Shown here piece after piece: positions 46,971 through 56,198 of a DNA stretch of 61,589 nucleotides. Both the position numbers and the translations under genes were made by a program. The stretch is taken from positions 1 through 61,589 of the forward strand of contig NZ_VUYS01000022.1 in the NCBI RefSeq assembly GCF_008389435.1, written 5' to 3'. The stretch's first letter is position 1. The number at the start of each line of letters is the position of its first letter. The notes beneath the pieces are model-generated. The model made no database searches and was not told where the DNA came from. It saw nothing but the letters and a program-made list of their open reading frames with translations. The DNA comes from Candidatus Nitrosocosmicus agrestis (lineage in GTDB: Archaea > Thermoproteota > Nitrososphaeria > Nitrososphaerales > Nitrososphaeraceae).

Positions 46971-47495
46971 ATGAGTGAAGCCATGTCAAAACTGTCTTTA
47001 GAAACAAAGATAAAATTAAAGTACAAAGACTGGGAGGTTGAAATCACATGTACTGAAGACAAAGTCAAGAGCGTGGTTGAAAATGTACTTACTGGTATAG
47101 ACATTGCTTCACTTGCTGGATCAGATACAAATACAAATAAAGAAATTGAAAGGCTAAGAATTGAATTAGATAATTTGAAATCAAGAATTGAAAACAACAT
47201 TGATGGTGCTTTATCGAGTAATAACCAAAGGAGAAATGGTATATCTTTAAAAGAGCTAGCCAAAAATGGGAATACTTGCAGGAGTTTAATCGAAAAGATG
47301 TTTTATGAAAAGTTTTTTGAAAGTGAGCGATTACTTATCGAAGTTCATCAAGAGTTATCAAAAATGGGATATAATTATGATAAAACTGCTGTATCACATT
47401 CTCTTAGTGATATGGTTAGAGAAGGGATACTAAGTAGAGTAGGAACTTTAAGAAATTATAGGTACATACAGAAAAAACCATTATTTGAGAAATAA
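46971..47495 (+). CDS. coiled-coil winged-helix protein divergent from nurA
   Basis: 174 residues from the ATG at 46971 (46983 is also possible, with a TATA-like ATATTTAATAT about 23 bases before it). The open frame extends to 46860 but the extra residues are the translation of the operator repeats (Cys-rich) and are not credible. N-terminal beta domain (LETKIKLKYKDWEVEITCTE), a coiled coil (KEIERLRIELDNLKSRIEN), then a winged helix (LLIEVHQELSKMGYNYDKTA and SHSLSDMVREGILSRVG). It is similar in layout to the convergent gene at 47500. Probably the repressor of the operator it sits on. Confidence 0.75.
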   Translation: MSEAMSKLSLETKIKLKYKDWEVEITCTEDKVKSVVENVLTGIDIASLAGSDTNTNKEIERLRIELDNLKSRIENNIDGALSSNNQRRNGISLKELAKNGNTCRSLIEKMFYEKFFESERLLIEVHQELSKMGYNYDKTAVSHSLSDMVREGILSRVGTLRNYRYIQKKPLFEK

Positions 47496-47499
47496 GCGG

Positions 47500-48051
47500 T
47501 TATTTTGGACTTATTTTTTTACTTATCACATCGTTTAACCATTTGATTCCTATTGTAGTTATAGAATATCCCACAGATTCTGATTGCGACTCCTTGTTTG
47601 TAGTTTTAGTTACATATCCAACCTTAACTAATTCGGACAATCTGGAGCTTATTGATTTTGGATTTAAATTTGTGCTTGATTGGATATCGGAAATAGGAGA
47701 TGATTTATCAGATACCTCGCCTAATTCATGAGCGATTTTTGACCCCAACAGATATAGCATGACAATTTCTTTATCCGAAAATTTTTTACCATGTATTTCA
47801 GACAAATTGGGCAAAATCTTGGGACCTTCGGGTGTTATTTTGATAATGGAAGAGTATTGATCAATTAGCTCTGAGATAGAATAATTTAAGGAAATCTTCT
47901 GAGCTAGGCGAAGTTCGGGTATGTTTTTTGTGAGGAAGGTTATAGTCGAGAGTAGAACATTTTCTGGTTCTCCGCTGAATTGGACTCTAATATCATTAAA
48001 TTGAACAGATACATTTACAACGTTGTTATTGCTTGGATTATCGGAGATCAT
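47500..48051 (-). CDS. winged-helix protein, apparent relative of the 46971 gene
   Basis: A 183-residue protein. Residues 12-45 (NVSVQFNDIRVQFSGEPENV, LLSTITFLTKNIPEL) resemble the N-terminal beta domain of the convergent neighbour. The C-terminal winged helix spans about 92-165 (KFSDKEIVMLYLLGSKIA; DIQSSTNLNPKSISSRLSEL; GYVTKTT). The two genes end four bases apart, tail to tail. The pair may be co-evolved regulators; function unknown. The similarity needs an alignment to confirm. Confidence 0.65.
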   Translation of the reverse strand: MISDNPSNNNVVNVSVQFNDIRVQFSGEPENVLLSTITFLTKNIPELRLAQKISLNYSISELIDQYSSIIKITPEGPKILPNLSEIHGKKFSDKEIVMLYLLGSKIAHELGEVSDKSSPISDIQSSTNLNPKSISSRLSELVKVGYVTKTTNKESQSESVGYSITTIGIKWLNDVISKKISPK

Positions 48052-48204
48052 TAAATATAATCAATAAAGTGATAAAATATTATAAACTTATGAATGTATA
48101 TCTAGATTTTAATGTCATTCATAGGGATAATTCGATCAATACCAGCAGGATGAAAAGTAAATTAAAGGATGAATTGCCAAAATTTATAGGTCAAGTCGTC
48201 AAGA

Positions 48205-48828
48205 ATGGATAAAGATAATAACAATAAAAATAGTTTTATTAAAACAGGTTTTTCTAAATTATTAAGGCCTTTCGAAAACTCTATGAATGATGTAGAAAAA
48301 ATCTCAAAGGCTTTTGGTTTAGCTTTGAGGGTCCATAGCGACATGACAAGAAAATATCAATACGACAAGATTGAACCTCAAATAAACCATTCAATAAGGG
48401 TCGCTTTAATTCTCAATGAAGAAATGAAAGAGGGTGACTCGGAGTTGGTATGTGCCGCACTTGTTCATGACTTGTCCATTAAACACGACATAAATAAAGA
48501 GACGAAAGATTACATAAAAGCAGAATTAGGAGAAAAAGCTTTCAAAACGGTTTCTTTTTTTAGCAAATACTACAGTCAGGAGCGCACTAAGAGCGAGGAG
48601 CAAAAAATAGAGAAGCAATTTAACATGATAAAGCAAACAGATAGTCTGATCAAGAATATTATTTTAGCTGAAAGATTAGACGACCTTAGATCGCTAAAGA
48701 ATTCAAGAAGAAAAGATAAAATAGCAAGAACAAAGGAAGAAACACAAAAATACTTTATACCATTGGCAGAATCCATCAATGAGAAAATACTACTAAAGTT
48801 GGTAATTGCATTGTATGAATTAAAGTGA
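48205..48828 (+). CDS. HD-domain protein, SpoT/Mesh1-like alarmone hydrolase candidate
   Basis: A 207-residue protein of the HD superfamily. HIS/Asp metal ligands appear in INHSIRVALIL (His, Arg), LVCAALVHDLSI (HD) and ILAERLDDLRSLKNS (Asp). The last motif and the following KIARTKEETQKYFIPLAESI match the (p)ppGpp hydrolase half of RelA/SpoT, in the small Mesh1 layout. No synthetase domain is present. Stringent-response nucleotides are poorly documented in archaea, so hydrolysis of (p)ppGpp or another nucleotide is inferred only. Confidence 0.75.
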   Translation: MDKDNNNKNSFIKTGFSKLLRPFENSMNDVEKISKAFGLALRVHSDMTRKYQYDKIEPQINHSIRVALILNEEMKEGDSELVCAALVHDLSIKHDINKETKDYIKAELGEKAFKTVSFFSKYYSQERTKSEEQKIEKQFNMIKQTDSLIKNIILAERLDDLRSLKNSRRKDKIARTKEETQKYFIPLAESINEKILLKLVIALYELK

Positions 48829-48845
48829 TATGAATATAGAAGCAG

Positions 48846-49010
48846 TTATTGTTTATTGCATAATCCATTGTTTTCCTTATGTCCTCTCCAGTGAGAAATA
48901 CATCCAAACAAAGAGTGTCCAGTACATCCACAAATAATGCATTTTTTTGTTTCTTTGGTATTTTTATCGTTGTTAGCGTCATTGCTGTAGCTATGGTTTG
49001 AATTATTCAT
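48846..49010 (-). CDS. 54-aa CCHC zinc-knuckle protein
   Basis: A short minus-strand gene with an ATG at 49010 and TAA at 48846. The N-terminus is Asn/Lys-rich (MNNSNHSYSNDANNDKNTKE). Residues 24-37 read CIICGCTGHSLFGC, exactly the C-x2-C-x4-H-x4-C zinc-knuckle pattern of retroviral nucleocapsids and eukaryotic RNA-binding proteins. A Trp/His-containing tail (ISHWRGHKENNGLCNKQ) follows. Likely binds single-stranded nucleic acid. Its small size hides it, and other frames across it are longer but less sensible. Confidence 0.65.
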   Translation of the reverse strand: MNNSNHSYSNDANNDKNTKETKKCIICGCTGHSLFGCISHWRGHKENNGLCNKQ

Positions 49011-49172
49011 TTTATTTTATTTATCGCGACAACATAGTTAAGCTTATTTTTTATATTTATACAAAAGATAAATTTTGCGACTTGTCGAGTAATACAGAGA
49101 TATTTGACTAATTGTTTTATGGTCTGATTGCATTCATTTCTATCTCTCTCTAGTCTATTATCATATCGGATT

Positions 49173-49832
49173 TTATCTTCTGGGACTTGCCATGCCAGTC
49201 TCGATATAATTGACTGAATCCGCTATATAGCAAGCATGATCAGAAATGCGTTCTAAATATTTCAATATCAATGCATTTGAGATATTACATCTATTATCAG
49301 AATAATTGTTTGGATGTACAAATTGAGATGATTCACGCAAACTTTTACGATATAATACATCAACCATTTCCTCCATTTCATATATTTTATTCAGATTAGA
49401 GTTATCTCTAAGTCTAAGAGCCGACACCCCAAGGTTCATCATTTCTAAAACAAGCTTGGACATTCTAATTACAGCTGATTTATCGCAATGTTGCAAAGGA
49501 CCCAAAATTTCTAGCACAGTTATTATGTCATAAGCATATCTTCCAAATCTTGAAAAACCATAAGAAAGCTCCATACAAGATTTTATATACCTTAAATCAG
49601 TTGCGACAGGTTGAAACCTAGCGATAAGTTCTATTGTCAATTCAGATACTTCATCTTGAAGGAATCTGAGTTTGGCGGATGATTCAAAAATTTCCTTTTT
49701 TGTTGAGGTATCATCATCGTTGTAAGAAGTAACTGCTTTAGTTACAGTGCCTTCAGCCAAAATAGCCATATCAAAGACAACACTGCTAACCTTGGTTAGC
49801 CCTAAATCAAGTAGTCTCACCACTTTAACCAA
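49173..49832 (-). CDS. phoU: PhoU-family phosphate regulator
   Basis: A 219-residue all-helical protein with two PhoU repeats of antiparallel helices. The motif-rich segments include KLRFLQDEVSELTIELIARF (first repeat) and EEMVDVLYRKSLRESSQFV (second repeat), with LERISDHACYIADSV matching the E-R-I-x-D-H signature of the family. It regulates PstSCAB activity and links to phosphate sensing. It follows pstB by 29 bases as the last gene of the cluster. Confidence 0.92.
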   Translation of the reverse strand: MVKVVRLLDLGLTKVSSVVFDMAILAEGTVTKAVTSYNDDDTSTKKEIFESSAKLRFLQDEVSELTIELIARFQPVATDLRYIKSCMELSYGFSRFGRYAYDIITVLEILGPLQHCDKSAVIRMSKLVLEMMNLGVSALRLRDNSNLNKIYEMEEMVDVLYRKSLRESSQFVHPNNYSDNRCNISNALILKYLERISDHACYIADSVNYIETGMASPRR

Positions 49833-49861
49833 AAATTAATTGAAATGCTTTTTAAAGTAGA

Positions 49862-50791
49862 CTATCCGAATTTGCCTGAGATATACCTCTCAGTCAATTC
49901 TTTCTTTGGATACTTGAATATTTGATCTGTAGTACCAAATTCAATTAATTCGCCCAAATACATAAACGCAGTATAATCTGAAACTCTAGCTGCTTGCTGC
50001 ATATTATGCGTTACAATAACTACGGTCAAATTTTTCTTTAATTCGTGTATTAATTCTTCAATTTTTGATGATGCAATTGGATCTAGTGCAGACGTTGGTT
50101 CATCCATCAATAATATCTCGGGTTGCATCGCCAATGCTCTTGCAATACATAGTCTTTGTTGTTGACCACCAGACAAGCTTATACCGGGTTTATCAAGATC
50201 ATTTCTTACTTCTTCCCATAATGCGGCGCCTTGCAGACTATCATGAACAATATCTTTGATAAGATTCTTGTCTTTAACACCGTTTAACTTCAAGCCGGCT
50301 GCAACATTATCGAATATACTCATGGTAGGGAAAGGATTTGGCTTTTGAAATACCATACCCATTCGTCTTTTGATAAGAACGGGATCTGATTGCTTGTCGT
50401 AAATGTCTATACCATCTAGAACAATTTTTCCTTCTGCAGTTGCATTTGAAGTCAACTCGTGCATCCTATTAATGCATCTTAAGAGCGTTGTTTTACCACA
50501 TCCTGAAGGACCAATCAATGCGGTAACACAGTTTTCTTTTACGTCAAGATTAATACCATTTAAAGCGATTTTTCCACCAAAGTATGCCTTTAGGGATTGA
50601 ACAGATAATTTTGGATTATTTATTTTGAGATCAGCGATATAAGTTCTTTCAGATTGAGATTTGGATTGGGAAGGAATATTAGCGTTAATTTCAGAAGATT
50701 CGCGTCTAAATTCAGAATTAATAACAGGAGATGATGAAGAGTTAGATTCTTTATTTATAGGAGACTTTAAAAAATCAATCATATTGCCCAC
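49862..50791 (-). CDS. pstB: phosphate ABC transporter ATP-binding protein
   Basis: ATPase of the Pst importer. Walker A is [10 protein letters not shown]-loop [15 protein letters not shown] signature [16 protein letters not shown] and Walker [14 protein letters not shown], with the switch His in VTHNMQQA. The 309 aa include an N-terminal extension of about 55 residues, rich in Ser and Asn ([20 protein letters not shown]), not present in bacterial PstB and probably disordered. It lies 79 bases after pstA. Confidence 0.97.
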   Translation of the reverse strand: MGNMIDFLKSPINKESNSSSSPVINSEFRRESSEINANIPSQSKSQSERTYIADLKINNPKLSVQSLKAYFGGKIALNGINLDVKENCVTALIGPSGCGKTTLLRCINRMHELTSNATAEGKIVLDGIDIYDKQSDPVLIKRRMGMVFQKPNPFPTMSIFDNVAAGLKLNGVKDKNLIKDIVHDSLQGAALWEEVRNDLDKPGISLSGGQQQRLCIARALAMQPEILLMDEPTSALDPIASSKIEELIHELKKNLTVVIVTHNMQQAARVSDYTAFMYLGELIEFGTTDQIFKYPKKELTERYISGKFG

Positions 50792-50870
50792 GAGACACTC
50801 TATTTAATCTCAGAAATTCATAATAATCCTTATCTATACGAAATATATAGAATTATATAGAAAAAGTAGA

Positions 50871-51791
50871 TTATGTTGTTGACTTAAAGGTTATGCGTCT
50901 TTGTTGTGCAAACATTCTCAATATGATACTTAATGATAATACTATTAATATCAATAGCAGTGCGGCGCCCCATCCTTGTTCATGTGCAGACGGATATGGT
51001 TGGGAAGCAAGTCTCCATATTCTCAAAGGTAGTGCGTCAACAGGAGAATTAAATCCGCTAAAGAAAAGACTGGTTCCTAATATAGTCATGATCAAAGGTG
51101 CTGTTTCTCCAGTGATTCTGGATATAGCAAGTACTATTCCAGTTAATATACCGCTTTTAGAACCTTTAATTACAACATGATATATGACCTTCCACTTTGG
51201 AAGTCCTAACCCATATGCAGCTTCTCTCAAATTATTGGGAACAAGTTTAAGCGTTTCTTCAGAAACTCTTGCAATAATTGGAATCATTATAATAGACAAA
51301 ACAAACGCGCCCGCCAAAATAGAAAATGAACCCAATGTAAGGACTAGTGTAATGTATCCAGTTATACCAATTACGATCGAAGGAATTCCTGTCAAAACAT
51401 CATTAAATAGTCTAAGAACGTAGGCAAAGGTTCTGCTAGAGTCAGAATATTCAGATAGATATACACCTGCCAATACACCCACTGGTGCCCCAATCAGTGT
51501 AGCAAACGCTACAACAAGCAACGTTCCCTGAATTGCGGGTCCAATTCCACCGCCTCCGGAACCTATTGAACCCGGAGCTTCAAATAGAAATTCAAAGCTA
51601 AGAGCACCAACACCATTCTTGATAATCTCTATTAAGATGGATCCTAATGGAATAATGGCTATTACTACGAAACAAAATAACAGTACTGTAATTAGATTAT
51701 TCTTTGTCTTTCGACGAGATGCATTTTTCGAGATGGTGTCTTGAATAATTGACTTGTAGTTTTTTCTTTTGTTACTATCGTGTTTGCTCAT
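50871..51791 (-). CDS. pstA: phosphate ABC transporter permease
   Basis: Membrane permease of the Pst system, 306 aa, with about six helices and the binding-protein-dependent transporter domain. The coupling EAA-type loop EAAYGLGLPKWKVIYHVVIK links it to PstB. The N-terminus is basic and cytoplasmic (KRKNYKSIIQDTISKNASRR). It starts one base after the pstC stop. Confidence 0.95.
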   Translation of the reverse strand: MSKHDSNKRKNYKSIIQDTISKNASRRKTKNNLITVLLFCFVVIAIIPLGSILIEIIKNGVGALSFEFLFEAPGSIGSGGGGIGPAIQGTLLVVAFATLIGAPVGVLAGVYLSEYSDSSRTFAYVLRLFNDVLTGIPSIVIGITGYITLVLTLGSFSILAGAFVLSIIMIPIIARVSEETLKLVPNNLREAAYGLGLPKWKVIYHVVIKGSKSGILTGIVLAISRITGETAPLIMTILGTSLFFSGFNSPVDALPLRIWRLASQPYPSAHEQGWGAALLLILIVLSLSIILRMFAQQRRITFKSTT

Positions 51792-51792
51792 A

Positions 51793-52800
51793 TTATTCCC
51801 TCAAATTAGAATAAGACTTTGAAACTCGTGAAATAATGAAAATTGCCATGATGTTTATAAATATCGTAATTATGAAAAGGACTAGCCCCAGACCAATCAG
51901 TGCCGAAAGATGCAGATCGTTTGCAGCTTCATTAAATTCATTTGCAATAATACTTGATAGTGTTTGACTCTGTGAAAACAATGACGTAGGAATAGCAGCC
52001 AAGCCAATCGCATTTCCTATAACTAAGGTAATTAGCATAGTTTCTCCAATTGCTCGACCTAACCCTAGAAAAGAAGCACCCATTAAACCAGTCTTTGCAG
52101 GAGGTAAAATAGCAGCTTTTACCATTTCCCATCTAGTAGCTCCCAAGGCATATGCAGCTTCCTTCTGTGAATGAGGAATGGCCTTTATGACCTCTCGTGA
52201 AACCGCAGTAATAATTGGAATAATCATGATTGCCAAGACTATTCCAGCAGTAAACACATCCAAACCAAATGGTGCTTTTGCAAATGAGGGTATAACATGC
52301 CCCAATGAGTTGTGAAGTGGTTCTTCAACGAAATCCCTTATCCAGAACCTAAATACAAATAATGCCCAAAGTCCATAAACAATGCTTGGAACAGCAGCCA
52401 GTAATTCAACTACAAATGCTAAAACGATACTCATCTTTTTTGGGATCATTTCGTTTATAAATATCGCTATTCCTATGCTTATTGGGACTGCAATGGCCAT
52501 AGCAATAGCGGAGCTAACTAGTGTACCTACAATGTATGGTAGTGCACCAAATGACTCACGTCCTTCTACCGCATTCCAATTAGTTCCTATAACAAAATTA
52601 AATCCTTCCTTAACGAAAATCGGTAATGAACCGTCAACCAAGGAAAACAATACTAAGGCAACCATTAACAAAGTATAGAGCGAGGCCCCTATGACCAACC
52701 CTTTAAAAAATTTGTCTCCAAAAAAAGACTTCTTTTTTGTTCTTAAATCGAGTTTTTGGACAAGATCAGCGTGACTATATTTAGATTCTTTCAGAGGCAA
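51793..52800 (-). CDS. pstC: phosphate ABC transporter permease
   Basis: Second permease, 335 aa, with about six helices. The coupling loop EAAYALGATRWEMVKAAILP faces PstB. The domain between TM1 and TM2 (FVKEGFNFVIGTNWNAVEGR) is the typical PstC loop. A 92-base gap carrying an AT-rich element separates it from pstS. Confidence 0.95.
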   Translation of the reverse strand: MPLKESKYSHADLVQKLDLRTKKKSFFGDKFFKGLVIGASLYTLLMVALVLFSLVDGSLPIFVKEGFNFVIGTNWNAVEGRESFGALPYIVGTLVSSAIAMAIAVPISIGIAIFINEMIPKKMSIVLAFVVELLAAVPSIVYGLWALFVFRFWIRDFVEEPLHNSLGHVIPSFAKAPFGLDVFTAGIVLAIMIIPIITAVSREVIKAIPHSQKEAAYALGATRWEMVKAAILPPAKTGLMGASFLGLGRAIGETMLITLVIGNAIGLAAIPTSLFSQSQTLSSIIANEFNEAANDLHLSALIGLGLVLFIITIFINIMAIFIISRVSKSYSNLRE

Positions 52801-52865
52801 GGTATATCATTAAAAGAAAACTATTTGATAATATGTTTTACATATATAATTAATATAGACTATAT

Positions 52866-52877
52866 TATACTATATAG
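52866..52877. promoter_or_regulatory. TATACTATATAG motif upstream of pstC
   Basis: This 12-base string equals the left 12 bases of the palindrome upstream of pstS and lies about 66 bases before the pstC start, just upstream of an AT-rich TATA-like stretch (about 52840-52858). Sharing of the string in both regions suggests common control, though AT-rich sequence raises the chance of a coincidence. Confidence 0.4.
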
Positions 52878-52892
52878 AAAAAAATAAAAAAA

Positions 52893-53993
52893 TTAGCTAG
52901 TAGAGTTTGAGAGAATTGGAGTTCCTTTAAAGGTTAAAGATTTCAATGTTTGTTCATTGATATCTACAACCGATTGAGGCAAAGGCACGTAACCAAGCGA
53001 CTCTGAGAATTGCTGTCCGTCGGTTATAGCCCATTCAACAAAGTCTACTAATGATCTTGCTTTTTGTTCATCTACCGAAGGATTAGTGCTTAGGTCTTTG
53101 TAGAGCAAAAGGTAGGTCAGGCTAGATATTGGATATGAATTTGGACCAGATGAATCTGTTAGTGTCACGTTAGTCCACGATTGTGAGCCTTCAGGCAATG
53201 TTCCTGCTGCTGAGCTTACTGCATCCATGGTTGAATTAAAAGAGGGAGCAATAAAGTTACCTTCCTTGTTTTGTATTGATGCATAAGTCATTTGAGTAGT
53301 AAGTGCATAAGCCAATTCCACATATCCGATCGAATAAGGTGAACCTTGAATTGATGCTGCTACACCTTCATTTCCTGGTGCACCAATTCCACTTGGCCAT
53401 TGAACGGATTTTCCTACTCCAATACTGTCGTGCCATTCTGGGCTTACTTTGGACAAGTAATCTGTAAATACGAATGAAGTGCCTGAACCGTCAGACCTGT
53501 GGACAGATATAATGTCTTCGGATGGCAAGGTTACTCCAGGATTAATTTCTTTGATTTTTGTATCATCCCATTTTGTGATTTTTCCCATAAATATGTCAGC
53601 AATGACTGGGCCGGTTAGTTTAAGTGGAGTGGTAACTTCCGGCAGATTATAGGCTAAAACTACTGAACCAATTGTTTCAGGAATATGAACTGCATTACCT
53701 GCTTTCTCAAATTCAGAGGCAGAAAGCGGAGCATCAGTTGCCCCAAAGTCTACAGTTTTTTCAATAAACTGTTTAATACCGCCACCACTTCCTATTGAAG
53801 CATAATTAATATTCACATCCGGATTGACATTTTTATATTCAACTCTCCAAGTATCTATTAATGGAAATGGAAAAGTAGCACCCGCTCCATTTATAGTTAC
53901 TTGTGCATTAACAGAGTTTGTATAAACCGGAATTAAAAGTGATAAAGCCAAAATCGATACACCTAGTATCGTACAGTTTTTTAGATTAACCAT
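52893..53993 (-). CDS. pstS: phosphate-binding protein PstS
   Basis: Periplasm-side phosphate receptor of the Pst importer, 366 aa. A signal peptide (about 1-30, ending NSVNAQV) is followed by the binding domain, with GAGATFPFPLIDTW, ASIGSGGGIKQF and DFGATDAPLS (phosphate ligand residues) and later HRSDGSGTSFVFTDYLS. It lacks the lipobox of bacterial lipoproteins; archaeal PstS is probably held by another means. It is the first gene of pstSCAB-phoU. Confidence 0.96.
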   Translation of the reverse strand: MVNLKNCTILGVSILALSLLIPVYTNSVNAQVTINGAGATFPFPLIDTWRVEYKNVNPDVNINYASIGSGGGIKQFIEKTVDFGATDAPLSASEFEKAGNAVHIPETIGSVVLAYNLPEVTTPLKLTGPVIADIFMGKITKWDDTKIKEINPGVTLPSEDIISVHRSDGSGTSFVFTDYLSKVSPEWHDSIGVGKSVQWPSGIGAPGNEGVAASIQGSPYSIGYVELAYALTTQMTYASIQNKEGNFIAPSFNSTMDAVSSAAGTLPEGSQSWTNVTLTDSSGPNSYPISSLTYLLLYKDLSTNPSVDEQKARSLVDFVEWAITDGQQFSESLGYVPLPQSVVDINEQTLKSLTFKGTPILSNSTS

Positions 53994-54545
53994 CGAAATT
54001 GTATAAGAATATGACTATTAATCAATTTACTATATATTGTCCATATACTATATAGTATAAATTAATCTATCACAATTAAGAGACTTCAAATGAAAATCAA
54101 GAATTAAGAATTTTCTTGAATGTATGGTTTTAAATAATTTGAAATAGAATGCTTATCCATTTATGATAGTTTTTGCAACCAAATAATTGTTAAGTCCCTT
54201 CTGAGGTAACGAATTGGAAGCATAGTCTATATAGATGATTATGACAATTTTTAAGTTCATCAACTGAAAACTAAGATTACTCTTTTCTATCTATGACCCA
54301 GTGTTCATTCATCGGTATTGATGATGGACATCGGTGTCATTTGTATAGATTACAAAAATAATAACTAATAAAAGTATCAATCTATAAATTATTCGCGATT
54401 AAGGTTGCATTATCGCATGGAGTTTTGTAAGAATACAAAAAGCGCTTATTCAAGATAATTAGATCATGCATTTTATAACAACTATATAAAGAATAATTAT
54501 ATTCACACATTCTCAATACAAAATTAAATTGGCAACGTACACATC
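53994..54545. other. pstS promoter region and intergenic sequence
   Basis: About 550 bases. It begins with the pstS promoter, including a TATA-like TTTACTATATATT (54026-54038) and the palindrome at 54044. The rest has no convincing gene. A minus-strand frame (54382-54591) lies opposite the start of the RNase H remnant and is rejected. Confidence 0.45.
54044..54059. promoter_or_regulatory. perfect 16-bp palindrome, candidate phosphate-regulon operator
   Basis: TATACTATATAGTATA lies 51-66 bases before the pstS start, directly upstream (as read on the minus strand) of a TATA-like element. That position fits an activator site rather than a roadblock. A 12-base match occurs before pstC. Confidence 0.5.
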
Positions 54546-54997
54546 GCAATTGATGTAGATGGTTCACCTTCTGGATATATTTCGTGCACAATCACTTTCA
54601 AAATAAGAGCAAGATAAGGACATTAAAGCCATATAAGAAGAACGAACGTTTTGGGGTTCAAAGAATGTAAATGTTAGCTGTATATGTTGCAATTTCTGAC
54701 AATCTTAAAACAATTAGAAAAAAGTTCAAAAGAAAAGGTAAGAAAAAAATAATAGTTATTAGAAGTGATTCAAAATCAGCAATAGAACAATTAAACAGAA
54801 AATCAAAAGTAAAATACGATATCATTAAGCGGATCTATAATTCAATAATTAGAATAATGGAAAAGATTTCATGTGTATTGGTATTTTATTATCTAAGAAG
54901 AAATAACAACAAAGCAGGTAAATTGTTAGAAATACTAAGAAAAGAGAACAAGTTGAGAGAACCCACTACTTTATTGAACCATGTTATTATAGAATAA
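54546..54997 (+). pseudogene. broken RNase HI-like gene
   Basis: The first part reads IAIDVDGSPSGYISCTITFK in one frame, matching the RNase H start with its catalytic Asp (usual TDGSPSG). It ends at stops after KIRAR. Another frame then gives KKNERFGVQRM, stop, MLAVYVAISDNLKTI, then VIRSDSKSAIEQLNRKSKVK with the second catalytic Asp, and RRNNNKAGKLLE where the family has an Asp (now Gly). The frame change and missing residues mean no active enzyme. The 54671-54997 part could still be translated as a 108-residue fragment. Confidence 0.7.
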
Positions 54998-55021
54998 CGG
55001 TCTTTTTTTTATCTTTTTTAT
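54998..55021 (+). terminator. oligo-T terminator
   Basis: Two T-runs (TCTTTTTTTTATCTTTTTTA) directly follow the RNase H frame stop. Archaeal transcription ends at such U-tracts, without needing a hairpin. They are the strongest T-run pair in this part of the window. Confidence 0.55.
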
Positions 55022-55115
55022 TGTTAGATTGAAACTAAATAAGACATGTGGGTTACAACACGGTCAAAAAATAGTTAAAAGTTTTCTCAGATAAACAATG
55101 CAGCCAAAGATGTGT

Positions 55116-55541
55116 TTATGAGAATGCTGAATCTAGTCGCACCAATACATCTTCGATGTATTCACCAGTTTTAAAATAGATATACAAGAATTTGTTTTTC
55201 AATTCATTTATGGGCATGTAGGCTAAAAACATATCATCATTTAGGTTAATGAGTCTAAACAATACTTGATCGTCAACCAGACTGGATTGCAAAGACACAA
55301 TACTTTTTATGTTATTTACTGAAATATTCTGTTCCTTAAAAATAGCTTTACCATATGTTTTAGTATTTCTTTGTAGATATTTATTTTTTCTTTTTTTGTA
55401 AATATCATGATAACTAAATTTATTTCTCGATTTTCCAACCAAAAGTTTGCCATTCGAATCCATTATGCCAGCAAATTCGATAGAAATATCAACCTGTAGT
55501 GCTATCGCGCACAATTTATGGAGAAATTGTCTTTCTTCCAT
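55116..55541 (-). CDS. DUF6659-like protein, divergent copy
   Basis: A 141-residue protein with the same layout as the gene at 13433: an N-terminal helix (QFLHKLCAIALQVDIS), a strand pair IEFAGIMDSNGKLLVG, a basic helix (DIYKKRKNKYLQRNTKTYGK), then strands QVLFRLINLNDDMFLAYMPI and a C-terminal helix. The similarity is in pattern more than residues. The function is unknown. It lies alone among decayed genes; whether it is still under selection should be tested. Confidence 0.55.
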   Translation of the reverse strand: MEERQFLHKLCAIALQVDISIEFAGIMDSNGKLLVGKSRNKFSYHDIYKKRKNKYLQRNTKTYGKAIFKEQNISVNNIKSIVSLQSSLVDDQVLFRLINLNDDMFLAYMPINELKNKFLYIYFKTGEYIEDVLVRLDSAFS

Positions 55542-56198
55542 ACTTGTCTTAAATATCTAATATATTAATCAGTTATCTAAATGTTAAATATAGTTAATGG
55601 ATCTGCTTTTGATGTTTTTCAGCATCTAGCCCAAACAAGCAGTTGAGAAAAATGGCCGTTTCAATATCTTTTGATTTAATCAATCAAAGGTATAGGTAGC
55701 TCGACGATTGTCTAAACATGTGAAATGTCCAAAAAATTCCGTTAGCTAAATTTTTGACTCCGAGTTTCAAATTATACTCACTTTCGAATTATCATTAAAT
55801 CAATTTCTTAATTCACAGTAATGCAAATTAGTATATTGTGCAAATGAAAAAGTATTATGCTTTGAAAACATATAGTAAAATATCTATTTTGCCAATCCAA
55901 AAGTTCGAAAGTTAATCATTGATTAGAACAAGATTTAACTTTAATTCAACTCTATAGATCTTTATAACAAACATTTAATGTAATATTCTATTACTGAAAA
56001 GTAATTGTCCATGGTTTGGAAATTCTACTACCCATGAACAGTGGATTATATATAATAATTCTTTTGTATCAATATAGAGATGCATTTTTACTTCACAGAG
56101 TAGTTATTGATAGTTATGTGAATAGTATTGTTTTAACAGACTTTTGAGACTACTTATAAAAATCATTCGAGCAAATTTCACTGCAAAAAGAGATACAG
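55542..56198. other. AT-rich gap, nothing recognisable
   Basis: About 660 bases without a gene, remnant or repeat that I can identify. It includes the promoter of the DUF6659-like gene at its left end and the 3' end of uppP at its right. Confidence 0.45.

Noticed and set aside
48776-48982. 68-residue minus-strand frame
   Set aside because: It overlaps the HD gene's end and runs through the zinc-knuckle gene in another frame; the 54-residue frame with Cys/His spacing is the better reading.
54382-54591. 69-residue minus-strand Cys-containing frame
   Set aside because: It is antisense to the start of the RNase H remnant (DVDGSPSG) and has no family features of its own.
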